Shown: positions 36,126 to 49,104, counted from the stretch's first letter. The stretch is DNA of 64,000 nt from Schistosoma mansoni (GCF_000237925.1 NW_017386003.1:193720-257719), one strand, 5' to 3'. Numbers and translations are program-made. The notes: generated from the letters alone by a model not told the origin.

Positions 36126-38924
36126 ATTACATAAAATTGTTTTTATATTCTTACAAATCATTTGTGACATGTAATATATTCTAAGGAGGTGTTGTTATGT
36201 AATTTAGTCTATTAGTTATATCTATTGGTTATAGACGCTTAATTACATAATTAACTGATGTTAAATACTACTCAATTCAATTTAAATAAATCTGACTGCG
36301 AAAAGGTTAAGTAAAAGTAATGTATTCATAGATCATTTTGATTGACTTTGAGAATCCAATAACTTTTTATTGATCTTCGTCTTTTTAATTAGATCGTCTG
36401 ATCCATGATTTCCTAGTACCCAATATGATGTTAATTAAATATCTCTCAATGTAACACTTAATTTTCAATCATCTTTGACTTAAAAATAAAATCTATTCAT
36501 TTAGTAACTTATTATTTTCATCTGTGGCACCAGTCTAGGTAAGGGATAGTTTAAATGTAACGAAACCTGCTAAACTAATACAGACCTAATGTAATGGAAA
36601 CTGAGTAACAGTTTTTTGTGTAAGGGCTAGTAGTAAAACTATTTGGGCATTCAAACCGAAATAGATGAGGTCAAGGTATGGATCTATGTGTTAATTGTTG
36701 AAGGTTGGTTACTTTAATCATAAAGCTACAACTTCATTAGTCGTTTACCCCTATACTCTAGTGTTTATGGATAGCGTACATATTCAGTTTGGATTTGTCA
36801 TCTACGACAGGTAGTTGTTGAATTTCCTATTTAATGTGTAGTAAAATTAAATTTTGTTGAGAAAGTTCTATGAAATTTGAGACTAAGATGCAACGGCTCT
36901 AAACCATCCAATAGTCTGGTATTTAATTGTTATCGGGGATATCATTGACGTTTCTTAATCTTTAAAAATTATCCTCATACAAAATAACTCAGCTTCTCTT
37001 CGGTTTCTTGACCCCGTAGCAGTTAAAAACTAAAATCAGATTTATATATCCAGAAAGAGACAGTAATCAATTTATCATTACTTTGGTAAATAGACAATTT
37101 TGATTGAAATTACTTGCAATTATTCTTATTTTAAGGTATGTTTATGTTGTTATGCAATCTTTTCTAAGTTGATTCTTATTTGATGTACTCTAAAACTATC
37201 ATTTCGTTCATTTGCTTTTCTTTGAATTTATGTAACTTCTTCGAATGTTTTCCAATTAATTAGTAACTTATCAATTCCATACCCTAGACAATTACTGCCA
37301 CATCTATCTGTGTTTTCTCTATCTGTATTCAAGTGGTATGTAATTGAAGTAAATTAATCAAATGTCCTATAATTATCAGGCAGTCCACTTTATCGATTTC
37401 CGGACTCCATGTAATTACCGCCTTATATCTCCATGTTTTTGAATTCTATTTCTAAGTGCCCTCAAAAATATAAATATGTATATATTGTATGGGCATTGTT
37501 AACTGAATAGTTTCTATGACCCTAATTCTCAGTTTGTAGATTGTATCAGTTTAATTTGTGTTATTCATTATATCAGTATTAACTATCCCATCTGGTAGGT
37601 GGATAGATTGCAATCACATGATTATCAATATATTGGTAATCCATATTCATATAAACTGTACTCTGCTTAATTTGACATTTTCATATACACAGTACTTTTA
37701 CACGCACATTGTCGACTTCAAAGCATTGTTGAGACAATGGCGTGAGAAATTTCAAGATCAGATCCAGAGCACTCGGTAACTAATAAAAATTAGTTGGTTA
37801 AGTTGTGAATCTTTATCGACTGAGGTGATTGGAACACGAGTTACGTATGCCCAACCCACATTTACAACACTACGACGCTTGGCGTATTCTGATACTGGAG
37901 TAAGGGAAAAGATAGTCTGCGGCAGTCAATCCAAAATGTGGGATCAGATGGTATGGTTACTGACCACTGGACTGAGCTATTTTAGTAGATGTAGGCTATC
38001 TGATCGGGATCCATGTAATCATCGAAACCAATCGTCAGAGACGTTGGATGGCATGGTTTACAATTTGTAACAATGGGGCTAATCCATTTACTCTCTGGTT
38101 TCTTTTGGACTATGAGTTTTCATACTATTTTATGCTTTTCTTGTTTCAGGAATTTATGGTTAACACTTCAGGGGTTATATTGTCCTTGTCTGGTATCATT
38201 GACTACCCCTGATACTGTTGTTACTTCTACTGTTTTGACATGGTGTAATAACTTGAACGGATGGACGTATGCACGAGGTTCTATGTCGCTTATGACTGAT
38301 TAACAGTGGAATGATAGGTTATTTAAAAGAGATTAGATACATCAATTGATAGTTAAAAAAACAAACTGGTCGAATGACAGCATGAACTACACACATACAT
38401 AATTATAACAATGCAATGCCGTTAATTTCAGTCTCTTACTTTTATGTCAATTGTACGCATTGTTGTCACATACTAAATTAAGACGAAACTTTTGATAAAT
38501 GAAGGTTTTATTTTCATTGATTTTATAATTGACATTATTGTGACTGTAAATTCAATTTGATACAAATTATCAGGGTGACTGGAGATGATCGATTGGATAA
38601 TTTGTTTTCGTAATTTATGACTGAAACGTGACTGAATAGAATTTCAGAAAACAGAATCACTAACCTTCTGACTGAAAGTATATTACTGGGGGGGGGGGTT
38701 AAAACTGTACTTTGTACGCAAAATATACACCTAAACTAGTACGACTTTGAGTTACTTATCAGATAAGCATTTCGGTGTTTATGTTATAAATATCTTTAGT
38801 GATCAACATATTTTGAGATAAGAAGGTTGATTATTGATTTTATTGACAGTATTTATTTTTGGTTGATTTAATCAGAAAATTAAGGATCTTAGAACAACTG
38901 AACAAACCTAGGTTAGAACTCTCC
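36126..38924. other. no confident gene; unexplained open frames 37825-38303
   Basis: Two adjoining frames (37825-38070 and 38073-38303) lie in slightly less AT-rich DNA with words such as GGCAGTCAATCC and GACGTTGGATGGCATGG. No domain was recognised and no splice structure seen. An unclassified retroelement remnant is the likeliest explanation. A nine-G run lies near 38690. Confidence 0.3.
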
Positions 38925-39065
38925 AAGACTTCGTACTCATGACTCTAGCAGTGATCGAATCGTGGATATTCACTGCTCTTACTAAAGCACGATAATTTTT
39001 GACCACTAAGTGTCTGTTCAATGGTCTACGTTTCCTATTGCAATCGTTTCAGGTTAAAACTCCAT
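38925..39065 (+). mobile_element. ribozyme SINE, long form, very old copy
   Basis: AATCGTGGATATTCACTGCTC and AAGTGTCTGTTCAATGGTCTACG keep the spacing of the long form. The ribozyme core is gone. Confidence 0.45.
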
Positions 39066-40026
39066 CGATAATATTTACTATTCATTAACAATAATACGAA
39101 TTTGTATTGTTCTCCATTTCGATCTTCATGAATGAATTTGATCAATCTTCATTGATCCTATGGACTCCTTGAACCGATGAAATTTATTTCTGAATATCTG
39201 TGGGTATCGATCTTAAATTTTTTTATTTCTTAATCTGATAATTGTCCATTTTGATCGTTTTCAAGTGACTTGAATAGTCAAGAAATTTGGTTATGTTCAT
39301 TTTATTCCATTGTATTTTGATTATCACGGTCTTAAATTTCATTTGTGTCATTCACCTTCTGCTACTGTTCAGTTTTACTATTTATCTTCCCTAGTTGATT
39401 TATTTAAATCATCACTGGATCCGTATGTTCGATAAATTCCTTGAAGCAAAGTATCAAGGTTGCTTATTTGTTATTTAATCTGTTTTCTTATGTAAAGTTT
39501 TGTATTTCTTGTAACATTTAAAGCTGTCTTGTTATTTTTTAGATTCAAATCCTGAAATATTCATATATTACATGTTTGAAAAAATCTAAACATATTGCAC
39601 ATGTTTGACAAAGTGGTAATCATCATGACCCAGTAACATTTTAGTATTTTGAGTATGAATCAATGGATCCGTATCCTAATGAGAATACTAATATGCAATT
39701 AGGTCAGACGGCCTGGGTCACCTGATCTTGCCATCTAGATATTTCAACAAGTTATCTGTTTCCCTGTTTTTTTAACAAATCATTATGTGTACTATTCTCA
39801 CAACCTATGAAAATTTTACTAACTTTCGCTGTACAAGTTACAAAAAATATAATGAGATATCGGGGTGGCTTGAAATATGCATTGAAAAGAATGAACATTA
39901 CTCAGATGTCAATTGCTGAACTGTTAACATCTATCTGGTGATCACTCAATATTTATCACCGGAATCAATCAAGAAATAAGAAAATGAAACTTGTTGAAAT
40001 ACCTTGTTCTGAGAGTTCTTTATTGT

Positions 40027-40176
40027 CATCGTTGAAATCATGAGTCAGTTGAAGCTAGATCACCAAGGAAAACCTGAAAGCACTGGACGGCCGTTTCGTC
40101 CTCTCGTGGGACTCCTCAGCAGTGCGCATCCACGATTCTGCCTCACGAGATTCGAACCCAGGACCTACCAGTCTCT
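40027..40176 (-). mobile_element. ribozyme SINE, long form, nested in a Penelope-like element
   Basis: The target duplication TTCTTTATTGT is at 40016-40026 and 40177-40187. The minus-strand unit runs from the 3' end (GAAATCATGAGTCAGTTGAAG) through the ribozyme to a box B complement (GATTCGAACCCAGG), where it is 5'-truncated. The insertion is younger than the element it cut. Confidence 0.85.
40080..40125 (-). ncRNA. hammerhead ribozyme, intact core
   Basis: The minus strand shows GCACTG against CAGTGC, CTGAGGA, GTCC against GGAC over CACGAGA, GAAA, and GTC as cut triplet. It is probably the best preserved ribozyme in the window. Confidence 0.85.
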
Positions 40177-40699
40177 TTCTTTATTGTACGAAAAATAAAA
40201 TATTGAATAAAGTCATTTATAATAATAATAATGACAGATTCCAACTAAAGCGAAATAAATATTCTGGATTTTCTCAGTAACCAATAAGGGGAATATAATT
40301 CAATCTTAACACACTTATTTTCAGAAACATTTTCAATATTGTAACTTGTTCCTCTTTTGTTTTAATCACTTTGAACTATAAGCTTAATAATAATAATATT
40401 CTAATTGGTAATCATTTTGTTCTATTCATTGAATAACTGATAGCCAGGACAAATGGATATACATATATATCGAATCGAATCCAATCGGATTACTGATAAT
40501 CTACTTTAGATTAATTAGGATTCTTTTTTTTCTTATTTCTTCCAGAACAAAAGTAATAATGATTTAATGTGACCCAAATACTTAAGTTGAATCTTAAAAC
40601 AATATCCTTAATCTATTAAAGAAGTAAGTTTGTTAGAAAAAATTTATTTATGATTGAGATAATCGATTACCAGAGTATATTGTTAGAGAATAATTAATT

Positions 40700-40925
40700 C
40701 AGAACAACATATATAAGCGAACAATATTGTTTTCGATTAGATCCTCATCAGGATTTACTCCAATATACAGTAATATTTATAAGCATATACGAAATTATTA
40801 AACCAATCAAGGCAGTTTATGAGTTCATGATCACAGTAGAATAGATTACATAACTAAACATAATAAGTGAAAAGTACAAATTAGTAGTTTGATGACAAGT
40901 ATACTAGTTGTGATAAGAATAATAA
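40700..40925 (-). mobile_element. inverted Penelope-like terminal fragment with ribozyme
   Basis: It lies head to head with the plus-strand fragment that follows. On the minus strand it holds an intact-looking hammerhead core near 40726-40760. The AGGATTTACTCC flank is the type of sequence found beside the other Penelope-associated motifs. Confidence 0.5.
40726..40760 (-). ncRNA. hammerhead ribozyme of Penelope-like type
   Basis: The minus strand reads CCTGATGAGGATCTAATCG then AAAACAATATTGTTC. CTGATGA and GAAA are intact, stem II is short (GAT against ATC), stem III is the palindrome AACAATATTGTT, and C precedes the cut. Stem I is weak. Confidence 0.6.
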
Positions 40926-41655
40926 AGGCTTGAATCAATGTTGCATAATGGGGAATAGGTCAATGATTAGAAAAAATATAGACACTGAAATAACATTCTC
41001 ACTGACTAGAGCAGTGAGGAGAACGTTTAATGCAGCAGATCTCTGTCTAACGTACTGGACCCGATTTATGGTGATTCCTCAACTAAAGGATAAGTTACCT
41101 GATCGTACCACTACTATGTGTATCTACGAATTCAGTTGCTCCTATGGAGAAAGCTATATTGGGCGCACTACCAGACAACTGAATCAAATAGTTAGTGAAC
41201 ACAACAGGTCAAGTAAGTGTGTAATGAAAATGGAAATATATGTACGAAATCACTTCTGGTCAGGCACCCTGCTTGAATATCTGGGCCACCTGTTCCTACC
41301 ATCTAAATACTACAACAAGTTATCTGTTTCCTTGTTTGTTTTAACACATCACTATGTTTATTGATCACACAACCTATTCAAATGTGTTCATGAAACGTTT
41401 ACGACATTTCGCTGTACAACTTATAAAAAAGTACAATCAGAGACATTGTGATGATTATCAATATGCATTGAAAAGAATGAACATTATTCAGATGTCGAAT
41501 GTCGGACTGTTAACATCTAACTGGTGATTACTCAATATTTATCACCGATATCGATCAAGAAATAAGAAAATGAAACTTGTTGAAATACTTTGTTCTGAGA
41601 ATTCTATAATGTACTAAAAATATAATATTGAATAAAGTCATTGATAATAATGATT
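40926..41655 (+). mobile_element. Penelope-like element, endonuclease end and 3' region
   Basis: A frame open from 40930 to 41364 contains CIYEFSCSYGESYIGRTTRQ, the cysteine pair and SYIG form of the Penelope-type GIY-YIG endonuclease, followed by SEHN. The upstream reverse transcriptase is missing and the frame's first part is not family-like. The 3' tail to 41655 is shared with 28565 and 39695. It is a broken copy. Confidence 0.75.
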
Positions 41656-42544
41656 TCATAAGAGGATGAAACTCGGTGCCTTTCTCTCTTTCTCTGATCA
41701 TTCGATAAATCAATAAAAAATTTTATTACTACAATCAATTCGTTATTAGTTTATTTAAATATTCTTTATCTATTTTATTGTTTCGTAACGGTTTTCTTTT
41801 TTTTTTAAAAAAAAGGAAAAAAAAATTCATTTCCATAAAACTTTTCTATTCAACAAAGAAAAAACAACATTGTTGCTAGCTGATTCAAGAGTTCTCATTT
41901 CGATTTGTGTGTATTTTAAAATGTGAATAAATAAATATTTAAGTATGATAGATTTCAATGAATAAAAACAAAAAAAAGAAAGAAATATTTTGTTTAAATA
42001 ATTTTATTTATCAAAGAGCGCCATTTTTAAAAAAGAATTTTTAAAAAAAAGCTGATCACATTCAATGTACAATGACAATGAAATCACTTCCATTCAAATT
42101 ATTTTCTTCTATTCTAAACTCAAGTCTACTCTTATCCTTAGATATACAACAAACTCAATTGATATATATATGTATATATTCTTTTGTTCACCAGTTTTCT
42201 TTTCTTGTATAATAGCCATAGAAATTAAATTAAATCTATTGCAGATAGATGTATATTATGTTAACTGGATAAATGAAAAGAGAATGGATTAAGCTATACA
42301 ATAAACAAATAAAAAAGAGGTATAAATGTGAATGTATGCATGTGTTTGACAAGCAGACAAAATGAAAAAAAAATTGGTAAATAAAGCGAACTAATTATAT
42401 TGTTTTTAATGTAACCGTTAGTTCATCTCTATTTTCAAGAGAAAATGACTGTTTTTTTCATCATTGTCGTCTCATACATTAGTTAACTTAAATCGATTTG
42501 TCTATTCTTTCTTGCTATCTATAAGAAATTTTAGTGATAATAAC
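41656..42544. other. AT-rich DNA with A/T homopolymers
   Basis: Runs of T and A around 41790-41825 and 41970-42050. No gene is supported. Confidence 0.4.
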
Positions 42545-42556
42545 ACTTTTACTGTT

Positions 42557-42795
42557 TGAATTCAAACAAACTATACTGATTAAATTCAAACTTCACCACA
42601 TTGCACAAGCAAGTGGCTATCAGGACTCGGCAGCTGAGTGGATAACGCGATGGCGTTTGAAGAGAAAGGTAATGGGTTCGAGTCCCAGAATAAACATCAA
42701 CTCTGTGATGCAGATACATCCAGTTGACGAGTCCCAAGTAGGACGAAACGCGCTTCAAACTGGATTCCATTGCTAGCCACTACCCATCTTTGCCT
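42557..42795 (+). mobile_element. ribozyme SINE, short form, full copy with target duplication
   Basis: The 12-nt duplication ACTTTTACTGTT occurs at 42545-42556 and 42796-42807. The unit holds a leader (TTCAAACTTCACC), box A near 42632, box B (GGGTTCGAGTCCC) at 42674-42686, a ribozyme region and the end CCATCTTTGCC. The open frames on both strands here are only the SINE. The ribozyme (42718-42765) reads TTGACGA for CTGACGA and lacks the GTC triplet, so it should not cleave. Confidence 0.85.
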
Positions 42796-42807
42796 ACTTT
42801 TACTGTT

Positions 42808-45010
42808 GTTATGATTTGTAATGTTGTTATCACTATTGCTATCTCAGATGATGATGATGATATGGATTTATTTAGATATACGGTATGAAAAAGTTTGTAG
42901 CTTTTATCTGCCTCTATCAGTTATCAATAACTGTGAATGAATGAAGCAACAATCTATGTATATAAACTATACTGTTTCATGAAGAAATTAATATAGTATA
43001 AGCTTGCGGTGTTCATCTGAAGATGTAGATAATCAATTGATAAGAAAGTTAGGTAAGTATTATGATGTATAGACTTTTAAAAATGTATCTGTGATATTCT
43101 CTGTCGCCTCTGTTGTTGGGGTACCATTGAAAAGTAATAAGTACTGTACAGTTTTTTCGGTCTAGTATGGGACTCAGAAGTACACGTCCAGAACCGCTTT
43201 ATGCTTGAAAGCACTAATATATAAATTCTCATTGGAAATCCGAGGAGTATGTCTTGAGGCTGAATCGGTCAGTCATAAATAGCATAGAACCTGGAACACA
43301 CGTAAAAGTGTCTGTTTCATCGTTACAGACCCTAGACCATGTAACCTGGTGTCTTCAACTATTGGTTGTGGCAATAGCATGGATCCTAACCATTTAGTCT
43401 GAACCTACCTAGATGGTTTGATTTAATAGTTAATGACTTAGTATACCGATTCTGAATTTTAGTCTTATCTACCTTAGCTGCCTTCCAAACTACTACTACA
43501 CTAATAAATATCTCATTTTCGAGAGAGGTTTATGGTAGTCATTGATACGAAATACATATTTCAATCACCTCGGTCAATAAAGACTGGCTACATCACCATC
43601 ATCATCATGAATGTTTGTTTGAGCTATTTTCTTCTGTAAAATTTGTGGACTGACGTCGATCAGGGGATCATCAAAAATTATGGGATGGTGAACAGTTGTT
43701 TTAAAACCTGACTATCCTCATTTATACTTTTCGTCCGGTCTTGAGTGCGAGCTGCTAAGAAATGTCAAACCACTATGCAACGAGTGCCGCCTACTCTGAA
43801 GTTCTTTTTTTATTTATATTATTTCAACCACACAATAGAATGTGCTCGTAAATACGTTAGAAAATCGAATTTTTCTACTCATTGGGATATTACAAATATA
43901 TTATTTATTTATAACAATCTACCCAATGTTCAATTTATTCGAAATTATCAAGTCAAACCTTGGTAATGATACCTACATACTGATTTAGTGTATATTTGTG
44001 AGTGTACAACATCGAGAATGAAATGACTGAAAGTAAATCACTTTATTAAACCAGACCTGCATTGTATCACGCAAATAAATCACTTCAGATTATGATTTAC
44101 ACTGAAAAATTGATTGGATACAGTCTATGTGGAATTTTGTTGAAGCTTCATGCTAGTCAGCACTTGTATCTACCCAGTGTTGTAGTCATGGAAAATACCA
44201 CCTAGCTTTCTAACAGGACAGCTGTTTACACTAATTAGTAATTAAGTAATAGTCGATGTAACATTTGTCTAACCCTTAGATTTTCTTGAATCCGGTTAAT
44301 CAACTGGTTATATAATCACTAGTCTACGTAACACCCCAACATGGAGTCCTACTTAGTGAACAGAAAAACAATTACCGAAAGTTTTTTGGTAAAGTTTAAT
44401 TATAGTGCTGAATCAATCAAAAGCGAGAAAAGAACTTCATGTACTAGGAGCAAATGTCGATTTAAGATTATGGTATTTGTCAAGATGATTATTAATTTCA
44501 GCAATAAATTTATTATAAAACTTCAGATTTTTAACGATTTCACTCATTTGCGATTGCGTTCATGAAATAGTGGTCAGATAATTCAAAGTAGGAGATAACG
44601 TAACATTTAATTGTATTATCATTTAACATGATAATGAGAAGAGATAAGGTATTTGTCTCGATTGAAGTTAAATCTCAAATAAACAATACTTGGTACTACA
44701 AACCAAAATATTCAATGTAGCTTCTCTGCGAAATGAATAAAAATAATCTGTGCAAATTTTCCTTTTCGAAGTCTTATATCAGTTATACTACGCAATATAA
44801 ATTGTTTGTGTCACTGATAAGTAGTCTCTAAAATTTTAGTTTTTACCACGAGAGTAAATGCCAAAAATGTGTAAGGCATTTACAGTCACTTAAGGGAACT
44901 ACTTATGATCATATAATGACTCTTAAGTGAAAATGGTCTGAAGTTGTACAGATGAATTTCTTTATCTAATTTTAAAAGATCAATAAGTAGTCTGGAACAG
45001 CAATGTTAAC
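42808..45010. other. no gene recognised; possible ribozyme relic near 43155-43190
   Basis: TTCGGTCTAGTATGGGACTC near 43157 looks like the complement of a worn long-form ribozyme. Unclassified moderately GC-richer DNA follows to about 43400. The frames at 43745-43966 and 44341-44565 show no motif. Confidence 0.35.
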
Positions 45011-45478
45011 AGTTGAATTCATGAGTCGATCTAAGGTAGACCACCATCGAAAACCTAGAAGCACTAGACAGTTGTTCCGTTCTAGCATGGGGCTCCTCAG
45101 TAGTGACCGTTAACGATCACGCGCGCGAAATCGAACCCAGGACCTCCAGTCTCGCGCTCACGCCTAACATTTAAACCATCGAACTGGCACCTAACAGTGT
45201 TACTGTCTAACTTTAACCGATCCATAATCTTGTGCAACACTTCATCCATTGCCTGGGGTGGATAACTGTCTGACACCCGACATGGATTGGACTCCAGTAA
45301 TCACAGTTTCTCACTAGAACTCCGGGAGTTCCATTTTGAAGCTAGTCATTAGTGAGCACATGACTATTATCAGGATGGGGGTTTGTGGAGATTTTAGCAA
45401 TTTTAACAGTTTAATTCATGAGTTGATCTAAGCTAAACCACCATTACTAAAATTTCCGAAAATCCCCATTCTGACAAC
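45011..45478 (-). mobile_element. ribozyme SINE, long form, with inverted 5' block
   Basis: A near full-length minus-strand unit at 45011-45397 has its 3' end at left, box B complement GAACCCAGGACC near 45136, and the GTGAGCACATGA and GTTTGTGGAGATTTT 5' blocks. It is followed by a partial 3' end (TTCATGAGTTGATCTAAGC). Next comes AAATTTCCGAAAATCCCC in the opposite orientation, an inverted version of 45366-45397. The ribozyme (GAGCCCC, CGGAAC) is degraded. Confidence 0.7.
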
Positions 45479-45722
45479 AATATTACCTTGTAATTTACTA
45501 CATTTCGTAGCATTAATTACTAATTAACTTTTCTTATAGTCCTATTTACTCCAGAACACAAATCTTATAGGTAAGGTTTACTTAGTAAATATCCCCCAAA
45601 GGATCTTACAAGCGAGCTCATTCAATTATGTGTTAGTTAAGATTTGGTAAATTCATTCTATTTAGTGGGTTCTATTAGGTTGCTTACAAGAGTATTCTTA
45701 CTATGGTATAAATTCGGGATAT

Positions 45723-46024
45723 TGTGGTGTGGGTTACTTATATCCACATAAGTAATATATGACGATGGTCAGGCATAGAATATATTTCAGTAGAAGATAG
45801 ATAAGAAAGAACGGGAACGAAACCCAATGGGTATGAAAATGTATGAACAATAAATTGGAGACGATAGACTGATATTTGCAGATGGAACAGTTGAGATTGA
45901 GACAGTTGATTGTTATTTTGCAAATTAATTGTTTACTGTATGGTTGTCAGACTTGAATGAGATATTCTGTAATTCTGTGCTCAAATATATTCGATTGTCC
46001 CCGATCGTCATTTTGTTCACTACA
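45723..46024 (+). mobile_element. solo-LTR family member (same family as 12389)
   Basis: This is the reverse orientation of the 12389 and 50110 copies. Shared blocks are AGTAATATATGAC, AGAAGATAGATAAG, GAGACAGTTGATTG and the end TTCACTACA. No clear target duplication was seen. It is a more diverged fossil LTR. Confidence 0.5.
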
Positions 46025-46129
46025 ATATAATATGATATAAAATAACAGACTTTGATGATGGAAAAAATTGGAATAACAGCTAATTATCAGTACTAACTAA
46101 GTATATGGATTATAAACAGATTTGAATGA

Positions 46130-46195
46130 TGGCTAACAGTAGAATCTAGGAAGTGTGTTTCATCCTATTCGAGACTCGTCATTTAAATTTACCTA
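46130..46195 (-). mobile_element. ribozyme SINE, short form, small relic
   Basis: GATGGCTAACAGTAGAATC then CATCCTATTCGAGACTCGTC is the complement of the short-form 3' end and part of the ribozyme. Confidence 0.55.
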
Positions 46196-48370
46196 TAAAT
46201 TTATACATGTAGTCAAAGAAATTAACAAATTAAGAATTATCACAGTGAATTAATTAATACAATGAATATGTATATTGAAAATTGAATGAACAAAGTTCAC
46301 AAATAATTAGTTAATACACTGAGAGCTAACTGGATAAAAATCACTATAAATCAATATATGATTCATTTGATTGATTCCTTCACAATACATCATATTCATG
46401 GGGTTTACCTTCCTCAATACAATCATATAAACAACTGGATTATCTTTTTTATGAGAACTGAATAGAATAGTTTGAATTCAATGTACACACATCCCTGAAC
46501 CACTTGAACTCTATACAATAAATTCATATTTTCAACAAGGTTTTTCTTCTTATCAAAAGATTTCAGTTCTTTTTAATCTTAATAGTTCTTTTGGGTTCAA
46601 TATTCAAGAAGAATATCTATCTTTATTGTTTGTATTTGAATTTTCAATTTCAAAAAAAATTTTTTTTTTCTAAAATTAAAACAATTCAGAGAATTAAATA
46701 AAATGTAGATCAAATTATTTTCAAATTTCATTGACTTATTTTCTGGAAAGAAAAAATATTCATCTGAAAAGGAATGAATGAAGCAGAGAGAGAGAGGGAT
46801 GGAGGGAGGTGCATAGGGAGGGAGAGCGAGAAAAAGAGAAAGTAATCAGTCTAGGAAACTTTTGTTTTATAATTTTATTAAAACAGAAATTTTTGATTTA
46901 TTTTTACTGTCCAAACGTGCTTGTTTTTTCTATTAGATTTATCGATATTTATATATATAAAGAAATAATTTATTAATCTATATTTTATTCCCCTCCATTA
47001 CGAATAATAATAATAATGTTATTAATACAAGTATTAATGAAGTCAAATTTTCGCCATTTCACCATTTTTAGTTCATTTCAAAAATTTATTCATTCATAAA
47101 TTTCACAATACAACATCTTTGTTAAAAAGAGAAAAGGGAAACTGACTAGTTATTTTTTTAAAATTTAAGTTTTCTTTTCACGAATTGGCTTGTCATTAAG
47201 TTGAATAAGAAAAAAAAATACATTGAAAGTAAATTAAATGACATGGTGCAAAGTGTGTATTTGAGTTTGTGCTCATGCATATATATATATTGTGTGTGTG
47301 TATGTGTATGCACGTGTATGCATGTGAATGTAACTAGGTAAGTTAACCAGTCAACAGACAAATATTTCATAGACTATAAACGCAAAGTGAAGTGTACCAA
47401 AATTGAGAGAGATTAAATAAAATATATACAGGTAGAAGATATACGAAAAATAATCCGGGGGGGGGAGAAAAACTTGAAACAATTATATTTATACATATAT
47501 GTATATATTTTTCCAAAAAAACGATCATCAACTTGCACAAAACATTCTGTAATATTTTTTTCGTATATGAAGTCTTTTGATATTGTTTTATTATTATTGT
47601 TTTTGTATTAGTTCAAAAGTTGTGTACATTTATGCACCTGCATGTGTGTGTGTGTGTCTCGCTCAACAGGTATACAGTTGTAGATGTAACAAAATAATTC
47701 TGTTTTCCTATAGAACAGTCTTTATCCACCCTCTCGTTCTAAATGAAGTCTTTCAATTTAATTAAGAATATCGCTTTGCCAGGGGGTAAAAAAAGGACTA
47801 AGGAAGGTGAGGGGTACGGCAAGAATAAAGTGATTAATCTACCATATAAATTTATACAATTGTCAGGTTTAAATCATTTTTATTGACTTCAATATCAAAA
47901 TGATATATGCTCATATTTATTAATGTACAAACGTACATCGGCCGCTGGTGGATAACTGAAAGAACGAATTAATAACTGAAAAATATATGAAATTAATTAA
48001 ATTTTTAGCCACTTGATGAAAAACAATCGAGTGAATAATACAACTGTAATAAATATTTCTTTTTATTCGATGAAATTTAAAACAAAATCATACATAGTAT
48101 TCACTCAGTTGTAAGTAAATAGAAATGACTGATTTATTTTCCTTTTTCTGGAGTTGCACAAATTGTTTCATGCTTCTTTGTATTTTTCTCTTCTGATTGG
48201 TGTACACCGGTAATTACGTGTGTGTATGTAGACAATGTGTTTGTTAATTATCTGTCTGTATATCTATCAATTTGTCTAGCTGTGTTGCACTGTATGTAGA
48301 GAAAATGAGACAACAGGAAAGCGAAGTTGAGCTTATTAGTATGAAGTTATAGAGATTGTTAAGTTTATGG
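46196..48370. other. AT-rich DNA with simple repeats, no gene
   Basis: Simple tracts include a GA-rich stretch at about 46785-46840, TG-rich tracts near 47290 and 47645, and a G run near 47457. The frames at 47158-47370 and 47577-47765 run through these repeats. Confidence 0.45.
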
Positions 48371-48570
48371 TTGAGATCATGAATTGATTAATGTTAGAAC
48401 ACCACTGAAAACCTGGAAGCACTAGACGGCCGTTTCATCCTAGTATAGGATTCCTGCGTGTGAGATCGTGGATGCTCATTACTGACGAGTCCCATACTAG
48501 GACGAAACGGCCATCCAGTACTTCTAGATTTTCAATAGTGGTCTAACAGTGATCAATTCATGATCTCAAA
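48371..48570 (+). mobile_element. fold-back ribozyme SINE
   Basis: The left arm (48371-48450, minus-sense) holds the SINE 3' end and half a ribozyme. The right arm (48471-48570, plus-sense) holds a complete ribozyme core and the same 3' end, so the two pair over about 70 bases. The junction cuts the left ribozyme just before its CTGA. No tRNA-like head is present. Confidence 0.8.
48474..48521 (+). ncRNA. hammerhead ribozyme core in fold-back SINE
   Basis: CTGACGA at 48482-48488, GTCC against GGAC over CATACTA, GAAA at 48504-48507 and ATC before the cut site. Stem I is poor because the upstream strand is changed. Confidence 0.65.
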
Positions 48571-49104
48571 CAAAAAATAGCATTCCTTTGATTTTGGTCA
48601 GTATGATATTTATAATAATAAATTAGATCAGTATTGTTACACTTTTTTATATTTATGTTTAAATAAAATCTTTTTGTTACAACCAGAAGTGTTGTTTTAA
48701 GTTTTTACATCTTTTATACATTCTACTCCAAGTATGTTCGTTTCACAACAAGAATAACAATGTAAGGATGCTTCAGTGAAGAAACAAATAAACATTTATA
48801 AGATAATCATTACTTATATAATATTGTATCGTCTATATTGAATGATATTTGGTCTGTGATTGAATCATCAATGTTACATTGTGTTCTGTATAACTTTTAA
48901 ATGTATGAAATGTTACAATGTTATCATCTTTTATGGATTATTAATAGCAAAGTCAAGTTTTTTAATGTTTGTTGCTCTGTAACTTACTTTAAAATGTGGT
49001 TGATAATGCTAGAGTTTATTATACGTTGTAAACTACATGTAAAGAGCTTTCTTTTAGATATTGAAGATTATTTTTCTGTCATTGATCCGTTCCATAAAAA
49101 ATTC

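Larger units (their letters stand above)
39695..40243 (+). mobile_element. Penelope-like element 3' end split by a SINE
   Basis: 39695-40026 and 40188-40243 match 41255-41655 continuously once the SINE at 40027-40176 and one repeat of its target duplication are set aside. It is a 5'-truncated copy with no coding part. Confidence 0.75.

Noticed and set aside
37825-38303. Two adjoining frames as a host gene
   Set aside because: No motif, no splice signals, and a stop between them; left as unclassified.
42549-42776. Open frames on both strands
   Set aside because: Both are shadows of the short-form SINE.
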